Shown in pieces: positions 17,604 through 25,426 of a DNA stretch of 64,000 nt. How positions within the stretch are numbered: the stretch's first letter is position 1; the number at the start of each line of letters is the position of its first letter. The DNA is from JAWVYT01 sp046483065. Its GTDB lineage: Bacteria > Gemmatimonadota > Gemmatimonadetes > Longimicrobiales > RSA9. The notes beneath the pieces are model-generated. The model did no database searches. It saw only the letters and a list, made by a program, of their open reading frames with translations, and was not told where the DNA came from. A program made the translations under genes and the position numbers. The stretch covers positions 32,346 to 96,345 of the forward strand of contig JAWODW010000103.1 of NCBI GenBank assembly GCA_046483065.1. Reading direction: 5' to 3'.

Positions 17604-19023
17604 CGATCCCGTACTTCTCCGGCCTCGTGGTCTTGATGATCCGCGGCGGCGGCATACCGTCCTCCAGGGCCTCGGCGCCCAGGTTCACCGTGACGGGCTC
17701 CGACAACGGTATCCCGTTGGCATCGTAGATGATCTTCACCACCGGCTGGTGCATCTTGGCCGGGTCCGGGTTCGGCGCCGTCACCACGGCCATCTCGTGG
17801 GTGTCCAGGATCGCGAGCGTGCCCACCGGGAAGATCCCGGTGACGTTGATGAGCGCCTTCACCAGGAGCGGGTCGTAGCCCCGCCTCTCGTTGTCACGCA
17901 TCTCCTTGAGCGCTTCCTCGGGCCGCCACGGCACCGACTGGTACGAGCGGTTCGAGGTCGCGGCATCGAAGCCGTCGGCCACGGCGATGATCCGGCTGAA
18001 GAGCGTCGGCCGGCGAGGCCGCTTGTTCTGCGGATAGCCCGTGAGGTCGATCTTCATATGGTGCTCGTACGCCATGAGCATCGCCCGGAACGGCACCTCG
18101 CTGAACCCGTGCATGTTGAAGAGCGCCAGCAGCCCCTCGGTGGTGTGCTGCTGCATCTGCTTGAACTCCTCGTCCGTGAGGCCGCTCGGCTTGTTCGTGA
18201 TCTCCTCATCGATCCGCATCTTCCCGATGTCATGGAACAGACCGCCCAGCCCCAGCTCATAGAGCTGGAGCTTGGTCAGGCCGAGCTTCTGACCCAACAC
18301 CACCGCGAAGATGCAGACGTTCACGGAGTGGGTGAACGTATAGTCGTCGTAGTCCCGGAGCGCCGTCATCCCCATGATCGACGTCTCGTTGTTGAGGACC
18401 TGGTCCACGATGGACTGAACGGCGCGCTTCACCCGCCGGGCGTTCACCGACTTCCCGAGGCGGGTGTCGCCCAGCACGTTCTTGGCGACCTCCACCGTCT
18501 GGAAATACGCCCGCTTCGCCCGCTCCTTCGACTGGCTGTCATCTTCGTCCAGCGCCGCGCTCTCCCGCTCGGGGCCGACCTCGATATGCTCGACCGGTGT
18601 GGCCCGCAGCCGCTCCACGAAATCCTGGAACGGCTTCTCAGGGGTCGGTTTCTGCAGCAGCAGTGTGAGGAACGGCGGCCACTCGTGGCGTTCCAGACCC
18701 CCCTGGATCAGGACCGTCCCGATGCCATGCTTGTCCAGAGAGTTCGAGAGCATGGAGAAGGCGGCGTAGGTGGACAGGTCGAGACGGATCCTGACCTCGT
18801 TGATGAAGATGAAGTCGCCCACCAACCCCATCTCCACCTCGCCCTCCCGGTCCACCACCACCTTCGCGGCCTCATGCAGATCGTCCAACGCCTTCTGGAC
18901 CGTCTGGTTCTCCAGCGGGAAGAGCTTCAGCCCCTGGAGGGCCGCATAGAGGGTCGAAAGCAGCTTCTGCCCCTGCTTCTGGAGCACCGCCGTGGAATCG
19001 ACGTTCACCGTCTGGGAGCTCAT
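17581..19023 (-). CDS. HD-GYP-like domain protein with an unknown N-terminal module
   Basis: This 480-residue cytoplasmic protein lacks signal and membrane segments. The HD core has His232 (THSVNVCIFAVVLGQ), His264-Asp265 (LFHDIGKMR), and a degenerate GYP region at about 321-331 (EHHMKIDLTGYP), where the usual HHExxDGxGYP has Met for Glu and Leu for Gly. Related domains hydrolyse cyclic di-GMP; activity here is uncertain. The first ~150 residues resemble the N-terminus of the HEAT protein encoded just upstream. ATG overlaps that gene's stop (ATGA), and trpA begins inside its 3' end. Its place between trpB and trpA is unusual. Confidence 0.82.
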   Translation of the reverse strand: MSSQTVNVDSTAVLQKQGQKLLSTLYAALQGLKLFPLENQTVQKALDDLHEAAKVVVDREGEVEMGLVGDFIFINEVRIRLDLSTYAAFSMLSNSLDKHGIGTVLIQGGLERHEWPPFLTLLLQKPTPEKPFQDFVERLRATPVEHIEVGPERESAALDEDDSQSKERAKRAYFQTVEVAKNVLGDTRLGKSVNARRVKRAVQSIVDQVLNNETSIMGMTALRDYDDYTFTHSVNVCIFAVVLGQKLGLTKLQLYELGLGGLFHDIGKMRIDEEITNKPSGLTDEEFKQMQQHTTEGLLALFNMHGFSEVPFRAMLMAYEHHMKIDLTGYPQNKRPRRPTLFSRIIAVADGFDAATSNRSYQSVPWRPEEALKEMRDNERRGYDPLLVKALINVTGIFPVGTLAILDTHEMAVVTAPNPDPAKMHQPVVKIIYDANGIPLSEPVTVNLGAEALEDGMPPPRIIKTTRPEKYGIDVGAYFV

Positions 19024-20756
19024 GATGGGACCTCCCCATGTTCGTGCCTCAGCGCCCGAACGACCGCATTCTTCACCACCGGGTCCTCGTCGTCGCGGGC
19101 CTTCTCCAGCGCCCCGTCCGCTTCCGCTGTGCCCGCCTGACCGAGCCCGAGCGCTGCGCACGCCCGCATCTCCGTCGGATTCCGCCGGCCGAGGAACCCC
19201 TTCGAGTTCAGGATCTCGTCCAGCTCCCCCACCGCGGCGTTTCCGCCGATGGCGCCGTACGCCTCGAAGAACGCCATCTTCTCCGTCAGGTCGGCGTCCC
19301 GGATCCGTTTGCTGTGCACGTGCTTCCGGAGCACGTCCCGGGCGGAGGCGAAGCGCACCGCGCCGAGCGCCTTCACCGCCTCGATCCGGACCTCCCGGTC
19401 GTCGTCATCCAGGGCGATAGTCAGCGCCTGGAGCGCCGGCGTGAGACGTATGGACACCAACGAGCGGACCACCGCCATCCGGACCTCCCGGTCCCGGTGG
19501 CCCAGCGCTTCCTCGAGTCCATCCACCGCCTGGGCCAGACCGACGCGGCCGGCGACCCGGGCCGCGCCCGCCACCACTGCCGGCTCATCCGACCGCAGCA
19601 GCTCATTCACCTCGTCCGGGTAGCGCGTGGCCAGCCCGTCGATGGCCGAGCCCAGTCGCTTGGCGACCCCCGTGGTCTCCGACATCTCGGCGAACCGGAT
19701 CAGGATCGGCATGGCGTCCGCCCGGAGCCGGGCGAAGAAGAGGTTGACGTCGTCGTCGTCCGGACTCACGGCGCCGTCCTCCAGCGCCTGGACGAACTGC
19801 TCCAAAACCTCCGGATCGCTCAACCGCTCGAACAGCTTCTCCACGCGCGCCCCGAGTGTGCTGTCGAACACATCCCCGTCCCCGTTGGCCATGTTGTCCA
19901 GCTCGTCCAGGACCCGGGCCGCCTCCTTCAGGTCGCCGCTGCTCAGCAGCAGCGGCACGAGCTGGTCCAGGATGTCCAGGATCTCGGCCTGCCGCTCCCG
20001 GTACTCCGGCTCCTCGAGCCGGTCGAAGAGCGCGTTCAGCACGTCCTTCCGGACGTCGCGCTCCATCTCGATCTCGACCTCCGTCTGCAGCGAGGCCATC
20101 TCGTTCTGGTCGAGGAAGTAGAGCGTTTCATCGAAGTCCTCCCGGCTCACCCCCTGGGCGGTGAGGGCGCCCGTGGCCCCGACGACCGTCTCGCCCTCGG
20201 CCTCCTCCTCACCCGCGGACGTCAACTCGCCGCTCAGGCCGCTCGCCAGCGGCGTGGTCTCCTCCCGCCCTTCTTCCGGGATGCGCACGCCGTCCATGAG
20301 GAGATCGACGTAGCCGTACTGGAGCGAGGCGAAATCCTCCTCCCAGAGCACGCTGATCAGATCGTCGGCATCGTCCTCGCGTCGGATCGCCCGGTTCACC
20401 GCGTTCAGGAACGGGCCCACCTCCTCCTCGAACCCCGGCAGCAGCGTCAGGCTCCGGATCCCGTCCTTGTAGAACGCGAAGGCCAGGTTGTCGCGCCCCT
20501 TTCCCAGGGCGAAGGTCTTGCCCTCGTACCGGAACCCCTGCTCCGTGACCACGAGCTCCAGGGAGTGCCACTGCGTCCACAAGTGCTCCAACGCCTCGCG
20601 CAGCTCTTTCTGGAACCGCTGGAAGACCGGGTTGTTCTCGCGGTACATGACGAACGCCCGGAGCGTCTTGCCCATGGTCGACATGAGGGCCTCGACCTCC
20701 GCCACGGGGATGGCGGGCGGCTCCTGCTCCGGTGTGACCTGTGTCGAGTCTGTCAC
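19020..20756 (-). CDS. HEAT-repeat protein with the same type of N-terminal module
   Basis: The product is 578 residues from GTG 20756, with GGAAGGAAG about ten bases upstream. Residues 20-125 form a helical-plus-beta module comparable to that of the neighbouring HD protein. Residues ~160-235 are acidic and probably disordered. From ~380 to the C-terminus run HEAT-type helical repeats (EVRMAVVRSLVSIR, EVRIEAVKALGAVRF, ALGLGQAG, VVKNAVVRALRHEH). HEAT arrays usually bind protein partners. It lies 28 bp after trpB and is coupled to the HD gene by an ATGA overlap, so the two may form a signalling pair. I know of no tryptophan role for it. Confidence 0.78.
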   Translation of the reverse strand: MTDSTQVTPEQEPPAIPVAEVEALMSTMGKTLRAFVMYRENNPVFQRFQKELREALEHLWTQWHSLELVVTEQGFRYEGKTFALGKGRDNLAFAFYKDGIRSLTLLPGFEEEVGPFLNAVNRAIRREDDADDLISVLWEEDFASLQYGYVDLLMDGVRIPEEGREETTPLASGLSGELTSAGEEEAEGETVVGATGALTAQGVSREDFDETLYFLDQNEMASLQTEVEIEMERDVRKDVLNALFDRLEEPEYRERQAEILDILDQLVPLLLSSGDLKEAARVLDELDNMANGDGDVFDSTLGARVEKLFERLSDPEVLEQFVQALEDGAVSPDDDDVNLFFARLRADAMPILIRFAEMSETTGVAKRLGSAIDGLATRYPDEVNELLRSDEPAVVAGAARVAGRVGLAQAVDGLEEALGHRDREVRMAVVRSLVSIRLTPALQALTIALDDDDREVRIEAVKALGAVRFASARDVLRKHVHSKRIRDADLTEKMAFFEAYGAIGGNAAVGELDEILNSKGFLGRRNPTEMRACAALGLGQAGTAEADGALEKARDDEDPVVKNAVVRALRHEHGEVPS

Positions 20757-20784
20757 CGTCCCCCACTTCCTTCCTGTGAGTGCG

Positions 20785-21987
20785 CTATCCCTCGAGCTCC
20801 GCCACCTGAGCCACATCCTTGTCGCCCCGGCCGCTCAAAGAGATCACCACCGGCCCGTCGGCACCGAGCGCCTCGCCCGCCGCCAGCACATGGGCCACCG
20901 CGTGCGCCGTCTCCAGCGCCGGGATGATCCCCTCCAGCCGTGCCAGCCGGTGGAACCCGTCCAGCGCCGCCGCGTCATCCACCGCCACGTATTCGGCCCG
21001 ACCCGTGTCCCGGAGCCACGAGTGCTCCGGGCCGACCCCCGGATAATCCAGTCCGGCCGATACCGAGTGGGCCGACGCCACCTGCCCACCATCATCCTGG
21101 AGCAGGTAGCTCAGCGAGCCGTGGAGCACGCCCGGCTGCCCGGCCCCCAGCGACGCCGAATGGCGACCGGAGGCCAACCCTTCACCGGCGGCCTCCACGC
21201 CGACCAGCCGAACCCGGGCGTCCGGTACGAACGCGTGAAATATGCCCATCGCGTTCGAGCCACCCCCGACGCATGCAACCACCGCACCGGGCAGCCGCCC
21301 GACGCGAGCTTGGACCTGCTCTCTCGTCTCTCGCCCGATGACGGACTGGAAGTCCCGGACCATGCGGGGGTACGGATCCGGTCCCACAACCGAGCCGATA
21401 ATGTAATGCGTGTCACCGACATTCGTCACCCAATCCCGGATCGCCTCGTTCGTGGCGTCCTTCAGCGTGCCCGTCCCCGACGCCACCGGCCGGACCTCCG
21501 CGCCCAACAGCTCCATCCGCACCACGTTCAGGTGCTGCCGACGCATGTCCTCCTCCCCCATGTATACGACGCAGTCGAGCCCGAAAAGGGCACACACCGT
21601 GGCCGTGGCCACCCCGTGCTGACCCGCACCCGTCTCTGCAATGATGCGGGCTTTCCCCATCCGGCGGGCCAGCAGAACCTGGCCCAGCGTATTGTTGATC
21701 TTGTGGGCACCGGTGTGGTTCAGGTCCTCCCGCTTCAACCACACGTCACAGCCCGCGGCCTCGCTGAGCCGCGTAGCGTGATAGAGAGGGGTGGGGCGGC
21801 CCACGTAGTCCCGCCAGAGACCGTCGAGCTCCTCGTGGAACCCGTCGTCATCGAGGGTGACGTCGTACGCCTCCGTCAGCTCGTTTAGCGCCGCGATCAG
21901 CGTCTCGGGGACGTACCGACCCCCGTACTGACCGAAGCGTCCGCCCGTTTCCCCTGCGTCCACCGTTGCTCCTTCGTGTGCCTTCAT
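20785..21987 (-). CDS. trpB: Tryptophan synthase beta chain
   Basis: This 400-residue PLP enzyme has LKREDLNHTGAHKINNT, with Lys96 as the PLP lysine. It also has AETGAGQHGVATATV, the phosphate-binding glycine run CVGGGSNAMGIF and LSGRGDKD near the C-terminus. The motifs fit the standard TrpB1 type. It condenses indole with serine. ATG 21987 is 13 bp after trpF with GAGGAGCG upstream. The expected partner trpA is two genes farther on. Confidence 0.97.
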   Translation of the reverse strand: MKAHEGATVDAGETGGRFGQYGGRYVPETLIAALNELTEAYDVTLDDDGFHEELDGLWRDYVGRPTPLYHATRLSEAAGCDVWLKREDLNHTGAHKINNTLGQVLLARRMGKARIIAETGAGQHGVATATVCALFGLDCVVYMGEEDMRRQHLNVVRMELLGAEVRPVASGTGTLKDATNEAIRDWVTNVGDTHYIIGSVVGPDPYPRMVRDFQSVIGRETREQVQARVGRLPGAVVACVGGGSNAMGIFHAFVPDARVRLVGVEAAGEGLASGRHSASLGAGQPGVLHGSLSYLLQDDGGQVASAHSVSAGLDYPGVGPEHSWLRDTGRAEYVAVDDAAALDGFHRLARLEGIIPALETAHAVAHVLAAGEALGADGPVVISLSGRGDKDVAQVAELEG

Positions 21988-22000
21988 GCGTCCTCGCTCC

Positions 22001-22678
22001 TCATGAGGTATCCGCCTCGGACCCCCAGGTTCCAGCGCGCCGCGCCGCCGTGACGAATGACCGGACCCGCTCCGGGTCCTTCCGGCACGGCTCCCGCTCC
22101 ACCCCGGAGCTCACATCCACCAGCGTGGGTCGGAACCGACGTACGGCAGCGGCCACGTTGTCCGGATTCAACCCACCCCCCACGCCCAGCACCGTGCCCG
22201 GGGGAACCCGGCCCATGGCCGCCGCGATCTCGCCCCACGGGAACCGGGCGCCCACGCCACCGTGACCCCGGTGGCTGCGACCCTCGATGAGCATCATGTC
22301 CGCCTCTGCGTACCGATCCGCCGCCGCCAGCAGCTCTTCGGCCCGCTCCGGCTTCACCACCTTCCAGACCTCGAGCCCCTCCGCCGCCAGCACGGAGATC
22401 CGCTCCGGCGGCTCCCGTCCGTGGAGCTGAATGACGTCCAGCCCCAGCCGCTCCGCCTCGCGCAGGATCGTGGCGACCGATGCGTCCACGTAGACCCCCA
22501 CCTTCCGGGCGCCCGCCGCCGCCTCGCAGATGGACCGGGCGACCCCCACCGGCCGCGTGCGGCGGCTGTCCGGCACCCGGATCACGCCCACGTGCGTGGC
22601 GCCCGCTTCCACCGCCATCGCCGCGTCCGCAGAGTCGCAGACCCCGCAGATCTTCACGTCCGGAAGCCGCGGCGTCAC
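22001..22678 (-). CDS. trpF: Phosphoribosylanthranilate isomerase
   Basis: This 225-residue TIM barrel begins TPRLPDVKICGVCDSADA; Cys11 in KICG is the catalytic base. The general-acid position, normally Asp in LLD before a GGTG-type loop, reads LIEGRSHRGHGGVG here, so Glu132 replaces Asp. The phosphate-binding VLGVGGGLNPDNV is intact. It isomerises PRA to CdRP. The GTG start overlaps the trpC stop (GTGA). The Asp-to-Glu change is conservative, and I expect an active enzyme. Confidence 0.93.
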   Translation of the reverse strand: MTPRLPDVKICGVCDSADAAMAVEAGATHVGVIRVPDSRRTRPVGVARSICEAAAGARKVGVYVDASVATILREAERLGLDVIQLHGREPPERISVLAAEGLEVWKVVKPERAEELLAAADRYAEADMMLIEGRSHRGHGGVGARFPWGEIAAAMGRVPPGTVLGVGGGLNPDNVAAAVRRFRPTLVDVSSGVEREPCRKDPERVRSFVTAARRAGTWGSEADTS

Positions 22679-23484
22679 GACGTCGTGCCCCTCGCCTCGC
22701 CCGTCCGCGGCCGATCGACCAGGCGAGCCACCGCCGCCATGGCGTCCGCCGACCGGACCAGCGACTCGCCCACCAGCACCGCGTCGACCCCCACAGCGCC
22801 CAGCCGGTCCACGTCCTCCGGCTCATGGATTCCGCTCTCACCCACCACCACCACGTCCGCCGGGACCCGGGGCGCCAGCGCCTCGGCCACTCCCAGGTCG
22901 GTCTCGAACGTCGTCAGGTCCCGGTTGTTGATACCGACCACCGGTGCCCCGACCTCCAGCGCCCGCTCCAGCTCCCCGGCGTCATGGGTCTCCACCAGCG
23001 CCGCCATCCCCAGCTCCACGGCCGCCGCCAGCAGCTCCGACAGCTCGTCACCCTCGAGGATCCGGACGATCAGCAGCACTGCGTCCGCACCCATGGCCCG
23101 GGCTTCATACACCTGGACCGGGTCGAGAATGAAGTCCTTTCGCAGCACCGGGACATCCACCGCGCCCCGCGCCGATTCCAGGTCCTCCCGGCTCCCGCCG
23201 AAGTGCGCCTCGTCCGTCAGCACGCTGATGGCCGACGCGCCCCCGTGCGCATACACCGAGGCCTGCCCCGCCGCGTTCAGCTCACGATTGATCCACCCCG
23301 CCGACGGCGATTTCCGCTTGATCTCCGCGATCACCGATACGGTCTCACCGCCCCGCAGCGCCGCCGCAAAGTCGCGGGTCGGCCCCGCCGCCTCCGCCTG
23401 CTTCCGCAGGGCGCCGGCCCACGGCGCCAGGCGGCCGACCTCCGCCCGCTTGCCTCGTACGATCTCATCCAGCACGCCTGTCAT
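22675..23484 (-). CDS. trpC: Indole-3-glycerol phosphate synthase
   Basis: This 269-residue protein contains VIAEIKRKSPSAG (catalytic Glu-Lys pair), SVLTDEAHFGGS, VLRKDFILDPVQVYEARAMGADAVLLI, GINNRDLTTFETDL and VVGESGI. It converts CdRP to indole-3-glycerol phosphate. It heads the minus-strand trpC-F-B-HEAT-HD-trpA unit and diverges from lexA with only 72 bp between start codons, so its promoter must share the region holding the lexA promoter elements. trpD is beyond lexA on the same strand, so the trp genes here form two units. Confidence 0.97.
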   Translation of the reverse strand: MTGVLDEIVRGKRAEVGRLAPWAGALRKQAEAAGPTRDFAAALRGGETVSVIAEIKRKSPSAGWINRELNAAGQASVYAHGGASAISVLTDEAHFGGSREDLESARGAVDVPVLRKDFILDPVQVYEARAMGADAVLLIVRILEGDELSELLAAAVELGMAALVETHDAGELERALEVGAPVVGINNRDLTTFETDLGVAEALAPRVPADVVVVGESGIHEPEDVDRLGAVGVDAVLVGESLVRSADAMAAVARLVDRPRTGEARGTTS

Positions 23485-23486
23485 CC

Positions 23487-23515
23487 TTGCGCTTCGGTCC
23501 CTGTTCGGGTACTAT
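23487..23515 (+). promoter_or_regulatory. Candidate lexA promoter
   Basis: TTGCGC (23487-23492) and TACTAT (23510-23515) are separated by exactly 17 bases. The predicted start is near 23522, giving a leader of about 35 nt before ATG 23557. Confidence 0.5.
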
Positions 23516-23534
23516 GCCTTCGGACTTTCTTCGG
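23493..23534 (+). promoter_or_regulatory. Putative LexA operator: two TTCGG direct-repeat pairs
   Basis: TTCGG occurs at 23493, 23504, 23519 and 23530, giving two pairs each with an 11-bp period, the pairs 15 bp apart. The first pair lies between -35 and -10 and the second over the start point. The 11-bp direct-repeat geometry is the same as the GTTC-N7-GTTC boxes of alphaproteobacterial LexA, but the sequence differs. Autoregulation is inferred. Confidence 0.42.
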
Positions 23535-23556
23535 AGGCGACCCAGCGAGGATCACC

Positions 23557-24180
23557 ATGACACTGCACACCAAAAAGCCGCTGACCAAGAAACAGAAGGA
23601 GATCCTCGACTTCATCGGGGACTTCCGGCAGGAAAACGGCTACGCACCCAGCTTCGAGGAGATCGCCGACCACTTCGGCTACGGATCTCTGGCCACCGTA
23701 CACGAGCACCTCGAAAACTTGCAGACGAAGGGGTACATCCGAAAGGGGTACAACGAGAGTCGCTCCATCGAGGTGGTCCCGGCAGAGATCAAGGCGGTCG
23801 CGGCGCAGCTCCCGCTTCTGGGGAACGTGGCGGCGGGCGAGCCCATTGAAGCGATCCAGGAGCAAGAGACCGTGTCGGTCCCGGAGGACATGCTGGGCCG
23901 CGGTGAGCATTATGTGCTGCGTGTGAACGGCGATTCGATGATCGAGGAGCAGATCCGGGACGGCGACTACCTGGTGGTCAAGCAGCGGCGCACGGCCGAC
24001 AACGGCGAGATGGTGGTGGCGCTGGTGGACCAGGAGTCGGCTACCGTGAAGAAGTTCTACCGTGAAGGCAACCAGATCCGGCTCCAGCCGGCCAACGAGG
24101 CGATGGAGCCCATGTACTTCGGCGCGGATCGTGTCCTGGTGCAGGGGATCGTCGTCGGTGTGATCCGGAGGTACGCATGA
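23557..24180 (+). CDS. lexA: SOS repressor LexA
   Basis: This 207-residue protein has an N-terminal winged helix (about 8-72; YAPSFEEIADHFGYGSLATV as the recognition region). A linker with the self-cleavage bond Ala93-Gly94 (NVAAGEP) is followed by the S24 peptidase fold, with Ser127 (NGDSMIE) and Lys165 (ATVKK). RecA-stimulated autocleavage relieves repression of DNA-damage genes. It is encoded opposite to and between trpD and trpC. Its stop overlaps the ATG of a 52-codon ORF. Direct repeats at its promoter suggest autoregulation. Confidence 0.95.
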   Translation: MTLHTKKPLTKKQKEILDFIGDFRQENGYAPSFEEIADHFGYGSLATVHEHLENLQTKGYIRKGYNESRSIEVVPAEIKAVAAQLPLLGNVAAGEPIEAIQEQETVSVPEDMLGRGEHYVLRVNGDSMIEEQIRDGDYLVVKQRRTADNGEMVVALVDQESATVKKFYREGNQIRLQPANEAMEPMYFGADRVLVQGIVVGVIRRYA

Positions 24181-24335
24181 AGCGCAATGACCGTCCGTTC
24201 CTGGTGGGGCGGAGGACGCAGAAGGGTACCACGGTGGTCCTGCTCCGCAGGTCCGATCGTCCCGTCCTTGATCGCCCCGTGTTCCCGGGCCCGTGGACGC
24301 TCCGGGCCGTGGTCACCCCGAACCAGAAACGGTAG
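24177..24335 (+). CDS. Candidate small basic protein coupled to lexA
   Basis: This is a 52-codon ORF starting MKRNDRPFLVGRRTQKG and ending TPNQKR, rich in Arg/Lys and without a membrane segment. Its ATG overlaps the lexA TGA (ATGA), the arrangement used by most genuine gene pairs here, and it stops 11 bases before the convergent trpD stop. I recognise no family. Support is context only. If real, it is made with LexA and so would be damage-inducible. A chance frame in GC-rich sequence cannot be excluded. Confidence 0.4.
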   Translation: MKRNDRPFLVGRRTQKGTTVVLLRRSDRPVLDRPVFPGPWTLRAVVTPNQKR

Positions 24336-24346
24336 CAGCAGCGGCC

Positions 24347-25426
24347 TCAGCCCTCGGCCAGCACCCGTCGAGTGGCCGACCGGAGGCGCTCGAGGCCATC
24401 GAGGGCGGCCCCATCGGCCAGTGCGGCGTCGGCCTTCTGCACACCCTCTTCCAGCGACGCGACGGTCCCGCTGACGTAGACGGCCGCGCCTGCGTTCAAC
24501 ACCACGGCGGCTCGGGCCGCGTCGTGCCTCTCCCCTTCGAACACCTCCATGACCACGCGCGCGTTGTGGCCCGGCTCTCCGCCGGCCAGGTCGTCGGCGC
24601 TGAGGCCGTCCCAACCGAAGTCGCCGGGCGTGACCTCGTAGCGCCGGACCGTCCCCGCGTCCAGCTCGGCGACGTGCGTGGTTCCCAGGGGGCTGAGCTC
24701 ATCGAGACCCGGCTCGCCGAAGACCACCAGTGCCCGATGATGCCCGAGCTCGCGGAGCCCGTGAGCTACGAGGTCCAGGAGCGCCGGGTTGGTCACGCCC
24801 ACCACCTGCCGGCGCGCCCCGGCCGGGTTCGTCAGTGGCCCGAGCAGGTTCATGATGGTGGGGATCCCCAGCCCGCGCCGCACCGGCGCCACGTGGCGCA
24901 TGGCCGGGTGCAGGAGCGGTGCGAACATGAAGACGATCCCGGCCTCCTCGAGGACGGCGGCCATGGCCTCCGGCTCCAGCTCGATCTGCACCCCGAGTGC
25001 CTCCAGGATGTCGGCGCTGCCGCACCTGGAGGTGAACGAGCGGTTCCCGTGCTTCGCGATCCGCACGCCCATGCCCGCGGCGAGGATCGCGGCCGCCGTG
25101 GAGATATTGAAGGTGGTCAGTGCACCCCCACCCGTCCCGCACGTGTCCACCAGCGAGTCCGGGTCCGTGGCCTCCACCGGCAGCATGGCGTCCCGGAGGG
25201 CCCGAACTCCGCCCGCCACCTCCGAGGCCGCCTCGCCCTTGGTCCGCAGTCCCACCAGCAGCCCCGCCACCTGGATCTGGGAGGCGCGCCCGCCCATGAC
25301 GTGATTGAACGCGGCCCGGCTGTCCTCGCCCGAGAGGTCCGTGGGCGTGGAGATGCGGGCGATGAGCTCCTTGAGCGACGGGCCGATGTCGGCGTCCGCA
25401 ATATCGGGATCGGGTCGGTGGGTCAT
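24347..25426 (-). CDS. trpD: Anthranilate phosphoribosyltransferase
   Basis: This 359-residue protein has the PRPP/anthranilate-binding motifs DTCGTGGGALTTFNIST, AKHGNRSFTSRCGSADILE, FMFAPLLHPAMRHVAPVRR and LLGPLTNPAG. It attaches the phosphoribosyl group to anthranilate. ATG 25426 is chosen; the frame remains open to 25843, but the extra residues are translated hairpin array B and not protein-like. trpE and trpG are not in the window. It converges on the lexA/small-ORF pair. Confidence 0.96.
   Translation of the reverse strand: MTHRPDPDIADADIGPSLKELIARISTPTDLSGEDSRAAFNHVMGGRASQIQVAGLLVGLRTKGEAASEVAGGVRALRDAMLPVEATDPDSLVDTCGTGGGALTTFNISTAAAILAAGMGVRIAKHGNRSFTSRCGSADILEALGVQIELEPEAMAAVLEEAGIVFMFAPLLHPAMRHVAPVRRGLGIPTIMNLLGPLTNPAGARRQVVGVTNPALLDLVAHGLRELGHHRALVVFGEPGLDELSPLGTTHVAELDAGTVRRYEVTPGDFGWDGLSADDLAGGEPGHNARVVMEVFEGERHDAARAAVVLNAGAAVYVSGTVASLEEGVQKADAALADGAALDGLERLRSATRRVLAEG

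Noticed and set aside
16428..17636. Plus-strand ORF across array A and trpA
   Set aside because: It is antisense to a clear trpA and its start lies in repeat sequence.
22480..24180. 566-residue fusion ending in LexA
   Set aside because: The first ~360 codons are antisense to trpF/trpC; LexA starts at ATG 23557.
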